From: Sphingomonas sp.
GTDB lineage: Bacteria; Pseudomonadota; Alphaproteobacteria; Sphingomonadales; Sphingomonadaceae
Length of the DNA stretch: 33,197 bases
Direction of reading: 5' to 3'
NCBI RefSeq assembly: GCF_023266535.1
Contig: NZ_JAHFPY010000023.1
Span: 1-33,197, forward strand
The first letter of the stretch is position 1. Each line of letters begins with the position of its first letter. Below the pieces are notes generated by a model. That model saw nothing but the letters and a program-made list of their open reading frames with translations, searched no databases and was not told the origin of the DNA. Shown one piece after another: positions 23,722 to 31,519 of the stretch. Both the position numbers and the translations under genes were made by a program.

Positions 23722-25224
23722 ATGCGTAGCATCGAGCATTTCATCAACGGTTCCTCCGTCGCCGACGCTCCCCGCCAGAGCGATGTATGGAACCCGTCGC
23801 AGGGCGAGGTCCAGGCGCGCGTCGGCCTCGGGACATCCGCGACGCTGCAAAAAGCGGTCGACGCCGCGCTGGCCGCCCAGCCGGCCTGGGCCGCGACCAA
23901 TCCGCAGCGCCGCGCCCGCGTCATGTTCAAATATAAGGAACTAATCGAGGCCAATATGGACAGCCTCGCCGAGCTGCTCGCCTCGGAGCATGGCAAGGTC
24001 GTCGCCGACGCCAAGGGCGATATCCAGCGCGGGCTCGAGGTGATCGAATATACGTGCGGCATCCCGCAGGCGCTGAAGGGCGAATATACGCAGGGGGCAG
24101 GCCCCGGCATCGACGTCTATTCGATGCGCATGCCGCTCGGCATCGGCGCCGGCATCACCCCGTTCAACTTCCCGGCGATGATCCCGATGTGGATGTTCGG
24201 CATGGCAATTGCCTGTGGCAATGCCTTTATCCTCAAGCCGTCGGAGCGCGACCCGTCGGTCCCGGTGCGCCTCGCCGAGTTGATGAAGGAAGCCGGCCTT
24301 CCCGACGGCCTGCTCAACGTCGTCCATGGCGACAAGGAAATGGTCGACGCGATCCTCGACCATGAGGACATCAAGGCGGTCAGCTTCGTCGGCTCGTCCG
24401 ACATCGCGCAATATATCTACTCGCGCGGCACCGCGAACGGGAAGCGGGTCCAGGCCTTCGGCGGCGCCAAGAACCATGGCATCGTCCTGCCCGACGCCGA
24501 CCTCGACCAGGTGGTCAATGATTTGACCGGAGCCGCCTTCGGCTCGGCCGGCGAGCGCTGCATGGCGCTGCCGGTGGTCGTGCCGGTCGGCGACGACACC
24601 GCCGCTGCCCTGCGCGAGAAGCTGGTCCCGGCGATCGAGAAGCTGCGGGTCGGCATCTCGACCGATCCCGAGGCGCATTACGGCCCGGTGGTCAACGAAG
24701 CACACAAGCAGCGCGTCGAGAATTACATCCAGATGTGCGTCGACGAGGGCGGCGAACTGGTGGTCGACGGCCGCGGCTTCATGCTCCAGGGCCATGAGAA
24801 GGGCTTCTTCGTCGGCCCGACCCTGTTCGACCATGTGAAGCCGCACTTCCGCAGCTACAAGGAAGAGATTTTCGGCCCCGTGCTGCAGATTGTCCGCGCC
24901 GACACGTTCGAGGAAGCAGTCCGCCTGCCGAGCGAGCATGAATATGGCAACGGCGTCGCCATCTTCACCCGCAACGGCCATGCCGCGCGCGAATTCGTCA
25001 GCCGCGTCAATGTCGGCATGGTCGGCGTCAACGTGCCGATCCCGGTTCCGGTCAGCTATCACAGCTTCGGCGGCTGGAAGCGCTCGGGCTTCGGCGACAT
25101 CGGCCAATATGGCCAGGAGGGACTTCGCTTCTGGACCAAGACCAAGGTGGTTACCCAGAAATGGCCCGACGGCTCGGCGGCGGGCGATCACAAGGAAGCC
25201 TTCATCATCCCGACCATGGCATGA
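23722..25224 (+). CDS. mmsA: CoA-acylating methylmalonate-semialdehyde dehydrogenase
   Basis: This 500-residue enzyme converts methylmalonate semialdehyde, NAD+ and CoA to propionyl-CoA, CO2 and NADH, the last step of valine degradation. Typical MmsA signatures are ITPFNFPAMIPMWMF, QAFGGAKNHGIVLPDAD and the catalytic Cys280 in GSAGERCMALP. As in other CoA-acylating members, the general-base Glu of hydrolytic aldehyde dehydrogenases is replaced within the AFGGAKNHG segment. The C-terminal PVSYHSFGGWKRSGFGD is also typical. It is the first gene of the rightward cluster, and its stop overlaps the VOC gene start as ATGA. The remaining enzymes of the pathway follow downstream. Confidence 0.96.
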   Translation: MRSIEHFINGSSVADAPRQSDVWNPSQGEVQARVGLGTSATLQKAVDAALAAQPAWAATNPQRRARVMFKYKELIEANMDSLAELLASEHGKVVADAKGDIQRGLEVIEYTCGIPQALKGEYTQGAGPGIDVYSMRMPLGIGAGITPFNFPAMIPMWMFGMAIACGNAFILKPSERDPSVPVRLAELMKEAGLPDGLLNVVHGDKEMVDAILDHEDIKAVSFVGSSDIAQYIYSRGTANGKRVQAFGGAKNHGIVLPDADLDQVVNDLTGAAFGSAGERCMALPVVVPVGDDTAAALREKLVPAIEKLRVGISTDPEAHYGPVVNEAHKQRVENYIQMCVDEGGELVVDGRGFMLQGHEKGFFVGPTLFDHVKPHFRSYKEEIFGPVLQIVRADTFEEAVRLPSEHEYGNGVAIFTRNGHAAREFVSRVNVGMVGVNVPIPVPVSYHSFGGWKRSGFGDIGQYGQEGLRFWTKTKVVTQKWPDGSAAGDHKEAFIIPTMA

Positions 25225-25613
25225 AGCTGGCACTGACGGCGCTGCTGGTCCGCGATTATGACGAGGCGATCGCCTTCTATTGCGGAGCGCTCGGTTTCAG
25301 GTTGCTCGAGGACAGCGACATGGGCGACGGCAAGCGCTGGGTAGTGGTTGGCGGCGAGAACGGCGGGGCGCTGCTGCTGGCCAAGGCGAAGAAGCCCGAG
25401 GAGCTGGCCGCGGTAGGCAATCAACATGGCGGCAGGGTCGGCCTGTTCGCCCACACCGACGATTTCGTTGCCGTACAGCAACGGCTCATCAGGGCTGGCG
25501 CAATATTCGAGGGTGAGCCGCGCCAAGAACCCTATGGCACGGTCGCCGTGTTCCGCGATTTGTACGGCAATCGATGGGATTTGATCGAACCGGGGAATGG
25601 CGGTGCATCTTAA
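25221..25613 (+). CDS. VOC-superfamily (glyoxalase-like) protein
   Basis: This 130-residue single-domain protein of the vicinal oxygen chelate fold has two beta-alpha-beta-beta-beta modules. It starts KLALTALLVRDYDEAIAFYC with a YxGALGFRLLED strand-helix, and ends in AVFRDLYGNRWDLIEPG, the usual last strands of glyoxalase/bleomycin-resistance relatives. The final Glu in DLIEP is a candidate metal ligand; the other ligands are not obvious. ATG 25221 overlaps the mmsA stop, so it is translated with that gene. It could act on a CoA thioester or aldehyde side product of the pathway, but no activity can be assigned. Confidence 0.85.
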   Translation: MKLALTALLVRDYDEAIAFYCGALGFRLLEDSDMGDGKRWVVVGGENGGALLLAKAKKPEELAAVGNQHGGRVGLFAHTDDFVAVQQRLIRAGAIFEGEPRQEPYGTVAVFRDLYGNRWDLIEPGNGGAS

Positions 25614-25638
25614 TCTGGGTTAAGACGTTGGTTCGGAC

Positions 25639-26124
25639 ATGAAACAGATTTTCGCCGCGGCATTATTCTTCGCCCTGGCTGCCTGCCAGCAGGGCAATAA
25701 TGACAATATCGCGATCGACGACACCAACACGGCCAATGCCGAGATCGAAACCCTGCCGCCCGACGAGACGGTTTCCAATGTCGCCGACGACGAAGGCGAT
25801 TCCACCACCGCTGTTGCTCCAGTCATCCCGGCCGCCTTCCGCGGCCGCTGGGGCATGGTCCCCGCCGACTGCACTTCGACCCGCGGCGACGCCAAGGGCC
25901 TGATCATCATCGACGACGACAGCATCAAATTCTTCGAAAGCAATGCCGTGTTGACCAAGGTCACGCAGAGCGCGCCGGAGAATTTCACCGGTACCTTCGC
26001 CTTCTCCGGCGAGGGTGAGAGCTGGACCAACAGCCAGAATCTCAAGCTCGGCGGCAGCAGCAACACGCTGCTCCGCAAGCAATCGGACATCGCCCAGCCC
26101 TTTACCTACCAGCGCTGCGCCTGA
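25639..26124 (+). CDS. Putative lipoprotein, paralogue 1 of a tandem pair
   Basis: This 161-residue protein has a lipoprotein signal with Cys16 (MKQIFAAALFFALAAC). An acidic Asn/Thr/Asp-rich linker spans about residues 17-55. The C-terminal domain of about 100 residues starts VIPAAFRGRWGMVPADC and ends FTYQRCA, so two Cys probably form a disulfide. The domain aligns with that of the next gene. No catalytic motif is visible, and I do not recognise a named family. A 25-bp gap separates it from the VOC gene, and it has the same direction as the valine-degradation genes. It presumably resides on the inner face of the outer membrane or on the inner membrane. Confidence 0.8.
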   Translation: MKQIFAAALFFALAACQQGNNDNIAIDDTNTANAEIETLPPDETVSNVADDEGDSTTAVAPVIPAAFRGRWGMVPADCTSTRGDAKGLIIIDDDSIKFFESNAVLTKVTQSAPENFTGTFAFSGEGESWTNSQNLKLGGSSNTLLRKQSDIAQPFTYQRCA

Positions 26125-26138
26125 TAGGCCGCGCGGCC

Positions 26139-26678
26139 ATGAAGCCGATTGTCGTCGCCGCGTCCCTGCTCCTCCTGACCCTCGCCGCCTGCGGCGGTCC
26201 CAGCGACGAAGATGTGCTGACCGCCGACAAGATCCGCGCGTCCGAATCCGCGCCCGAACTCCCCGAAATCCAGCTCAGCGAAAATCCCGAACCGCCAGCG
26301 GCTCCTCCGCCGGTCGAGAACGAGCTAGCCAATGAGGTCGGCAATGAAGTCGACGGCAATGCGGTTGAGGCCGGCGTTCCGGGCAACGTCCCGCCCGCTT
26401 TCCAAGGCCTGTGGGGCGTTGCCGCGTCCGACTGCCAGCCCGGCACGGTCACCGGCAACGCCATATTGCTGACCGACGACCAGATGATTTCGACCGGCGC
26501 CGTCGCCTCGCTCGGCGGAGTGCTGGCGGATTCGCCGGGCCGCTTCGACGGCCGCTTTGTCGGCGACGGCGGCTATGAGGCGCGCGAGAGCTTCACCTTG
26601 GGCGGCGGCGGCAATCGCCTGACCCGAAACGGCAGCACCGTCTACCAGCGCTGCCTCGGCGCTCGGACCTCTGGATAA
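26139..26678 (+). CDS. Putative lipoprotein, paralogue 2 of a tandem pair
   Basis: This 179-residue lipoprotein has a signal ending in LTLAAC (Cys18). A long Pro/Glu/Asn/Val-rich linker (about residues 40-85, with repeats such as NELANEVGNEVDGNAVEAG) leads to a domain that begins VPPAFQGLWGVAASDC and ends VYQRCLG. The start and end motifs, spacing and Cys positions match the preceding gene, so the two arose by duplication, although overall identity looks low. It begins 14 bp after its paralogue and is followed 30 bp later by the acyl-CoA dehydrogenase. The function is unknown; the AF-x-G-x-WG and YQRC motifs could define a small family. Confidence 0.8.
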   Translation: MKPIVVAASLLLLTLAACGGPSDEDVLTADKIRASESAPELPEIQLSENPEPPAAPPPVENELANEVGNEVDGNAVEAGVPGNVPPAFQGLWGVAASDCQPGTVTGNAILLTDDQMISTGAVASLGGVLADSPGRFDGRFVGDGGYEARESFTLGGGGNRLTRNGSTVYQRCLGARTSG

Positions 26679-26708
26679 GCTTTTGGCCCGGTGCTAGGCG
26701 CGCTGGCC

Positions 26709-27851
26709 ATGACCCAGTTCGACCTGACCGACGACCAGCGCCAGATCCAGGAAATGGCGCAGAAGTTCACCGCCGACGCGATCACGCCATTCGCGGCCGA
26801 GTGGGACGAAAAGCATATCTTCCCCAAGGACACGATCCGCCAGGCGGCCGAGCTCGGCTTCGGCTCAATCTATGTCAGCGAGGAAAGCGGCGGGATCGGC
26901 CTCGGACGGCTCGAGGCGGCGCTGATCATGGAAGCCATGGCCTATGGCTGCCCGTCGACCAGCGCCTTCATCTCGATCCACAATATGGCGAGCTGGATGA
27001 TCGACCGCTTCGGCTCGGACGAGCTGAAGCAGAAATATCTCCCCTCGCTGATCCCGATGGACAAGATCGCCAGTTACTGTCTGACCGAGCCTTCCTCGGG
27101 TTCCGACGCGGCGGCGCTCAAGACCAAGGCCGTGCTCGACGGTGACCATTATGTCGTCTCCGGCAGCAAGGCGTTCATCTCGGGCGGCGGCGAGAATGAG
27201 ATTTACGTCTGCATGGTCCGCACCGGCGTGGACGGTCCCAAGGGGATCAGCTGCCTGGTGATCGAGAAAGACATGCCGGGCGTCAGCTTCGGCGCCAACG
27301 AGAAGAAATTGGGTTGGCATTCGCAGCCGACCGCGCAGGTCAATTTCGACGAAGTCCGCGTACCCGTTTCCAACCGCGTCGGCGGCGAGGGTGAAGGCTT
27401 CCGCATCGCCATGATGGGCCTCGACGGCGGCCGCCTCAATATCGGCGCCTGCTCGCTGGGGGGGGCGCAGCGCTGCCTCGACGAGGCGGTCAAATACACC
27501 AAGGAACGCAAGCAGTTCGGCACCGCCATCGCCGACTTCCAGAATACCCAGTTCATGCTGGCCGACATGGAGACCGAGTTGCAGGCCGCGCGATATTTGC
27601 TCTACGTCGCCGCCACAAAGGTCACCGCAAATGCGCCCGACAAGACGAAATTCGCAGCGATGGCCAAGCGCCTCGCCACCGACAGCGGCTCGTCGATCGT
27701 CGACCGGGCACTGCAGCTGCATGGCGGCTATGGCTATCTGCAGGATTATCCGATCGAGCGCTTCTGGCGCGACCTTCGGGTCCACTCGATCCTCGAGGGC
27801 ACCAATCAGGTGATGCGAATGATCGTCGGTCGGGAGCTCATCCGCCAGTGA
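26709..27851 (+). CDS. Isobutyryl-CoA dehydrogenase-type acyl-CoA dehydrogenase
   Basis: This FAD enzyme of 380 residues starts at ATG 26709; a GTG at 26691 is possible but adds only six residues. It has the three-domain acyl-CoA dehydrogenase layout: an N-terminal helical domain, a middle domain with CLTEPSSGSDAAALKT, and a C-terminal helical domain with ERKQFGTAIADFQNTQF. The catalytic base is Glu363 in ILEGTNQVMR. The C-terminal QLHGGYGYLQDYPIERFWRD is typical of the family. In this gene cluster the natural substrate is isobutyryl-CoA, oxidised to methacrylyl-CoA, as for ACAD8; that specificity is inferred from context. Its stop overlaps the PHA synthase start (GTGA). Confidence 0.92.
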   Translation: MTQFDLTDDQRQIQEMAQKFTADAITPFAAEWDEKHIFPKDTIRQAAELGFGSIYVSEESGGIGLGRLEAALIMEAMAYGCPSTSAFISIHNMASWMIDRFGSDELKQKYLPSLIPMDKIASYCLTEPSSGSDAAALKTKAVLDGDHYVVSGSKAFISGGGENEIYVCMVRTGVDGPKGISCLVIEKDMPGVSFGANEKKLGWHSQPTAQVNFDEVRVPVSNRVGGEGEGFRIAMMGLDGGRLNIGACSLGGAQRCLDEAVKYTKERKQFGTAIADFQNTQFMLADMETELQAARYLLYVAATKVTANAPDKTKFAAMAKRLATDSGSSIVDRALQLHGGYGYLQDYPIERFWRDLRVHSILEGTNQVMRMIVGRELIRQ

Positions 27852-29545
27852 CATCCGCCTTTGCCTTCGGCGACCTCAGCCGCCAGCTGCAGGTAGCGGC
27901 CGAAAAGATGATGGCCGGCGGCGTCAAGCCGGCGCTGCCGTTCGATCCGCTCGCCATCGCCCAGGCGACCAGCGAATTCGCCTTCGGCCTGGCGATGAAA
28001 CCGGCCGAACTGATGGAAGTGCAGATTGCCGCCGCCAAGCAATGGGGCGACTATTGGGCCGGGACGATGGCCGGGACGATCGGCGAAAAGCCGCGCGACC
28101 GCCGCTTCAATGCGCCCGAATGGCAGGACGACGCTTACTATCGCGCGATCCGCGACGCCTATCTGCTGGCATCCAAGCAATTGCGCGACGTGGTGTCGCT
28201 GGGCGAAGGCAATGCCAGCACCACGGCGATGGCGAGCTTCCTGCTCGACCAATATCTGAACGCCATCTCGCCGGCCAATTTCGCCGCGACCAACCCCGAA
28301 GTGGTCAAGCGGACCAAGGAGACCAACGGCGCCAATCTGGTCCAGGGCTTCGCCCACCTGATCGAGGATGTCGCCAGCGGCAAGGGCATCGTCCAGCGCA
28401 GGACCGATCCGACCGCGTTCGAGAAGGGCAAGACCATCGCCGCCACGCCGGGCGAGGTGGTCTATGAAAACGACCTCTTCCAGCTGATCCAGTACACGCC
28501 GGCCACCGCCAAGGTTGCGGCCGAGCCGTTGCTGTACGTCCCGCCTTTGGTCAATCGCTACTACATGATCGACCTCGTGCCGCGGCAGAGCCTGGTCAAA
28601 TGGCTGGTCGACGAGGGCCGCACCGTGTTCGTCATCAGCTGGGTCAACCCAAGCGACAAGCACAAGAATAAGGGCGTCGGTGACTATGTCCTCGAAGGGA
28701 TCGTCGAGGCGATCGGCCAGGTTCGCGGCCGCACCGGCACCTCGCCTGACCTGTTCGCTTTCTGCCTCGGCGGCACTTTGGTCGCGATCGCGCTGGCCTG
28801 GCTGGCCGCCAGGAAGCGTGCCGACGAGGTCAATTCGGCGACGTTGATCGGCAGCCTCGTCGACTTCGCCGACATGCGCGACTGGTCGGCCTTCGTCCAT
28901 GAAGGGCATTTGGCGGCGCTCGAGGATTATCTCGAAGACCAGGGGTTCATCGACAGCCTCGAGCTGCAGCGGCTGTTCGCCGCGATGCGCGCCAACGATC
29001 TCATCTGGTCGTCGGTGGTCAATCACTATTTGCTCGACCGGCCCGCGCCGCCGAGCGACCTCCTCTACTGGTTCGAGGACGGGGCGCGCATCCCGGCGAA
29101 GTTCCTCACGGGCTACAACCGCGACTTGCTGTTGAACAACAAACTCAAGGAGCCGGCCGGCTTCGCCGTCGGCGGCGTGCCAATCGACCTCGCCGAGATC
29201 AAGACGCCGATGCTGGTGATCGCGCTGAAGGACGACCATGTCTCGGCCTGGGAAGCGGTCTATCGCGGTGCGCGCGATGTCGGCGCCGATTTCATCCTCG
29301 GCGGATCGGGCCATAATGCCGGGGTAATCAACCCGCCCGCCGCCAACAAGCATGGCTTTTGGACCAGCGACGAGAGGCCCGCCGATGCCAAGGCTTGGCT
29401 GGAAGGCGCCACTCGCCATGAAGGCAGCTGGTGGCCGACCTGGACCAGGTGGCTGACCGATCATGGTTCGAAAAAGTCGGTCCCGGCCCGCGCCATCAAG
29501 GACGGCATCGAGCCCGCCCCGGGCCGCTATGTGATGATGAAATGA
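27848..29545 (+). CDS. phaC: Class I-like poly(3-hydroxyalkanoate) synthase
   Basis: This 565-residue polyester synthase polymerises hydroxyacyl-CoA monomers and frees CoA. Start is GTG 27848, overlapping the dehydrogenase stop as GTGA. The N-terminal domain (about residues 60-180) is followed by the alpha/beta-hydrolase catalytic domain. The triad is Cys306 in FAFCLGGT, Asp463 in LKDDHVSAW and His489 in GGSGHNAGVINPP. The lipase-like box normally reads G-x-C-x-G, but here the first Gly is Ala (A304-F-C306-L-G). The segments PPLVNRYYMIDLVPRQSLVKW and VISWVNP are typical of class I enzymes (residues 234 on, shown in part). No phaA, phaB, phasin or depolymerase gene is nearby. Both ends are coupled by 4-nt overlaps to valine-pathway genes, which is unusual. 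Confidence 0.93.
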   Translation: MTSAFAFGDLSRQLQVAAEKMMAGGVKPALPFDPLAIAQATSEFAFGLAMKPAELMEVQIAAAKQWGDYWAGTMAGTIGEKPRDRRFNAPEWQDDAYYRAIRDAYLLASKQLRDVVSLGEGNASTTAMASFLLDQYLNAISPANFAATNPEVVKRTKETNGANLVQGFAHLIEDVASGKGIVQRRTDPTAFEKGKTIAATPGEVVYENDLFQLIQYTPATAKVAAEPLLYVPPLVNRYYMIDLVPRQSLVKWLVDEGRTVFVISWVNPSDKHKNKGVGDYVLEGIVEAIGQVRGRTGTSPDLFAFCLGGTLVAIALAWLAARKRADEVNSATLIGSLVDFADMRDWSAFVHEGHLAALEDYLEDQGFIDSLELQRLFAAMRANDLIWSSVVNHYLLDRPAPPSDLLYWFEDGARIPAKFLTGYNRDLLLNNKLKEPAGFAVGGVPIDLAEIKTPMLVIALKDDHVSAWEAVYRGARDVGADFILGGSGHNAGVINPPAANKHGFWTSDERPADAKAWLEGATRHEGSWWPTWTRWLTDHGSKKSVPARAIKDGIEPAPGRYVMMK

Positions 29546-30621
29546 ATTTGATGACCGATGTGACCGCCGACGTTCTGTGCCAGAAGGAAGGGCTCGCCGG
29601 CCGCCTTCGCCTCAACCGCCCCAAGGCGCTGCATAGCCTCAACCGCCAGATGGTCCGCGACATGGCCAGCGCGCTGATCGAATGGCGGAGCGACCCTGAC
29701 GTCCGCATCATCCTGATCGATCATACCGAGGGTCGGGGCTTCTGCGCCGGCGGCGACGTGGTCGACATCAGCCTCAACGTCGAAGGCGCCGACGCCGCTG
29801 CCCGGGCCTTCTTCTTCGACGAGTATCGGCTCAATCACCTCGAATATACTTACCCCAAGCCCGGCGTCGCCTTCATGGACGGCATCACCATGGGCGGCGG
29901 GGTCGGCATCGCCTGCCCGTGCCGCTTCCGCGTCGCCACCGAGCGCACCGTGCTGGCCATGCCCGAGACGACCATCGGCATCTTTCCGGACGTCGGCGGC
30001 GGGCGGTACTTGTCGCGGCTGCGCGGACGGCTCGCCCAGTTCCTGGCGCTGACCGGGGCGCGGCTCGACGGCGCCGAATGCAAGGCCCTGCGTCTCGCCA
30101 CCCATTACATCCGCTCCGACCGGCTCGAAGAGGCCAAGGAGCGGATCATGGCCCAGCCGTTCCGAGTCGAAGCCATCCTCGACGAGCTATCCGAAGACGA
30201 AATCCCGCCGGCGCGGATCCGGTCGAACATCCAGAAGATCGACCGCTATTTCGCCAGCGACCGGATCGAGGAAATTCTCGACGCGCTCGATGTCGGCGGC
30301 GAGGAAGGCGACCAATGGGCCGCGACCGAAGCCGCCACCATCCGCAGGAAGTCGCCGATGGCCTGCAAGGTCAGCCTGAAGCTGCTGCAGGAAAGCCCCT
30401 ACCAGCTGCACTTCGTCGACGAGATGCGAATGGAATATGGCATCATGGTCCGCCTGATCCATCATCCCGACTTCAAGGAGGGCGTCCGCGCCCTGCTGAT
30501 CGACAAGGATAATGCGCCCAACTGGCATCCGACCCGGCCCGAGGTGATCGGCGACGCGGAGGTCGAAGCTTTTTTCGAGCCGCTGCCGGTCGAGGAGCAG
30601 TGGCGGCCGTTGGATTTTTGA
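29542..30621 (+). CDS. 3-hydroxyisobutyryl-CoA hydrolase
   Basis: This crotonase-fold enzyme of 359 residues hydrolyses 3-hydroxyisobutyryl-CoA to free 3-hydroxyisobutyrate. Start is ATG 29542 in an ATGA overlap with phaC; Met4 is an alternative. Typical HIBCH features are GRGFCAGGDVVDI for the oxyanion loop, DGITMGGGVGIACPCRFRVA, and the catalytic Glu142 in MPETTIGIFPDVGGG. The long C-terminal half is characteristic: DRYFASDRIEEILDAL, KSPMACKVSLKLLQ and a final DKDNAPNWHPTRPEVI. It is longer than a plain enoyl-CoA hydratase (about 260 residues), which supports the hydrolase call. It acts on the same CoA ester that the adjacent PHA synthase might compete for. Confidence 0.94.
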   Translation: MNLMTDVTADVLCQKEGLAGRLRLNRPKALHSLNRQMVRDMASALIEWRSDPDVRIILIDHTEGRGFCAGGDVVDISLNVEGADAAARAFFFDEYRLNHLEYTYPKPGVAFMDGITMGGGVGIACPCRFRVATERTVLAMPETTIGIFPDVGGGRYLSRLRGRLAQFLALTGARLDGAECKALRLATHYIRSDRLEEAKERIMAQPFRVEAILDELSEDEIPPARIRSNIQKIDRYFASDRIEEILDALDVGGEEGDQWAATEAATIRRKSPMACKVSLKLLQESPYQLHFVDEMRMEYGIMVRLIHHPDFKEGVRALLIDKDNAPNWHPTRPEVIGDAEVEAFFEPLPVEEQWRPLDF

Positions 30622-30635
30622 CGGTCCCAACAGGC

Positions 30636-30720
30636 CGTCATCCCGGACTTGATCCGGGATCCGCCTTTTCTTCAGGCGGCCAAAGTCTAAGGCAGACCCC
30701 GGCTCAGGGCCGGGGTGACG
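30636..30720. repeat. Twin-hairpin intergenic repeat F, inside the valine cluster
   Basis: This 85-bp element has inverted ends CGTCA and TGACG, like repeat A. Its hairpins are ATCCCGGA-CTTGA-TCCGGGAT (30640-30660) and ACCCCGGC-TCAGG-GCCGGGGT (30696-30716), with a central CCGCC/GGCGG stem (30661-30679). It separates two co-directional pathway genes (3-hydroxyisobutyryl-CoA hydrolase and enoyl-CoA hydratase), so it could modulate mRNA decay or read-through within the transcript. Confidence 0.87.
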
Positions 30721-30732
30721 AGAGGTAAGCGA

Positions 30733-31509
30733 ATGTCGAATTACGAAACCATCCTGGTTGAGAAAAAGGGCGCGGTGACCCTGGTCACCTTGAACCGCCC
30801 GCAGGCGCTCAATGCCTTGAATTCGACCGTGCTCAAGGAACTGATCGACGCCTTCGCCGCCTATGACGCCGATCCCGGCCAGCGCTGCCTGGTCCTCACC
30901 GGCAGCGAGAAAGCCTTCGCCGCCGGCGCCGACATCAAGGAGATGCAGGGCCAGGGTTTCGCCGACATGTATGGGTCGGACTTCTTCAAGGGCTGGGAAA
31001 AGGTCACCGCGACCCGCAAGCCGTGGATCGCCGCGGTCGCCGGCTTCGCGCTCGGCGGCGGTTGCGAAGTGGCGATGATGGCCGACTTCATCATCGCCGC
31101 CGACAGCGCCAAGTTCGGCCAGCCGGAGATCAAGCTCGGCGTTTCTCCCGGCATGGGCGGGTCGCAGCGCCTCACCTGGGCGGTCGGCAAGGCCAAGGCG
31201 ATGGAGATGTGCCTGACCGGCCGGATGATGGGCGCCGAGGAAGCCGAGCGCTCGGGCCTGGTAGCCAGGGTCGTCCCGGCCGCCGACCTGATCGACGAAG
31301 CGCTGAAGACCGCCGGGACAATCGCCAGCATGGCCCCGCTCGCCGCCATCGCCAACAAGGAAATGGTCAACGCCGCTTTCGAAATGGGGCTGGCCCAGGG
31401 GATTAACTTCGAACGGCGGCTGTTCCACGGCCTGTTCGGCACCGAGGATCAGAAGGAAGGAATGACCGCCTTCGTCGACAAGCGCCCGGGCAATTGGACG
31501 GGGCGTTAA
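30733..31509 (+). CDS. Enoyl-CoA hydratase (methacrylyl-CoA hydration)
   Basis: This 258-residue crotonase starts at ATG 30733, with AGAGG about 8 nt upstream. Both catalytic glutamates are present: Glu112 in [14 protein letters not shown] and Glu132 in [19 protein letters not shown]. The oxyanion-hole segment is [11 protein letters not shown]. The C-terminal [20 protein letters not shown] and FVDKRPGNW are typical of short-chain enoyl-CoA hydratases. In this cluster it should hydrate methacrylyl-CoA to 3-hydroxyisobutyryl-CoA; it could also serve other short enoyl-CoAs. A twin-hairpin repeat lies directly upstream and the two-helix membrane protein gene starts 10 nt downstream. Confidence 0.94.
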   Translation: MSNYETILVEKKGAVTLVTLNRPQALNALNSTVLKELIDAFAAYDADPGQRCLVLTGSEKAFAAGADIKEMQGQGFADMYGSDFFKGWEKVTATRKPWIAAVAGFALGGGCEVAMMADFIIAADSAKFGQPEIKLGVSPGMGGSQRLTWAVGKAKAMEMCLTGRMMGAEEAERSGLVARVVPAADLIDEALKTAGTIASMAPLAAIANKEMVNAAFEMGLAQGINFERRLFHGLFGTEDQKEGMTAFVDKRPGNWTGR

Positions 31510-31519
31510 AGGACGGCCG

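Noticed and set aside
23941-25233. 430-codon open frame on the minus strand opposite mmsA
   Set aside because: Antisense shadow; the translation has no recognisable domain while mmsA is unambiguous.
25609-25624. Small inverted repeat CTTAA...TTAAG at the VOC gene stop
   Set aside because: A 5-bp AT-rich stem without a U-tract; not convincing as terminator or operator.
27806-29464. 552-codon open frame on the minus strand opposite phaC
   Set aside because: Antisense shadow of phaC, whose triad and family motifs are clear.
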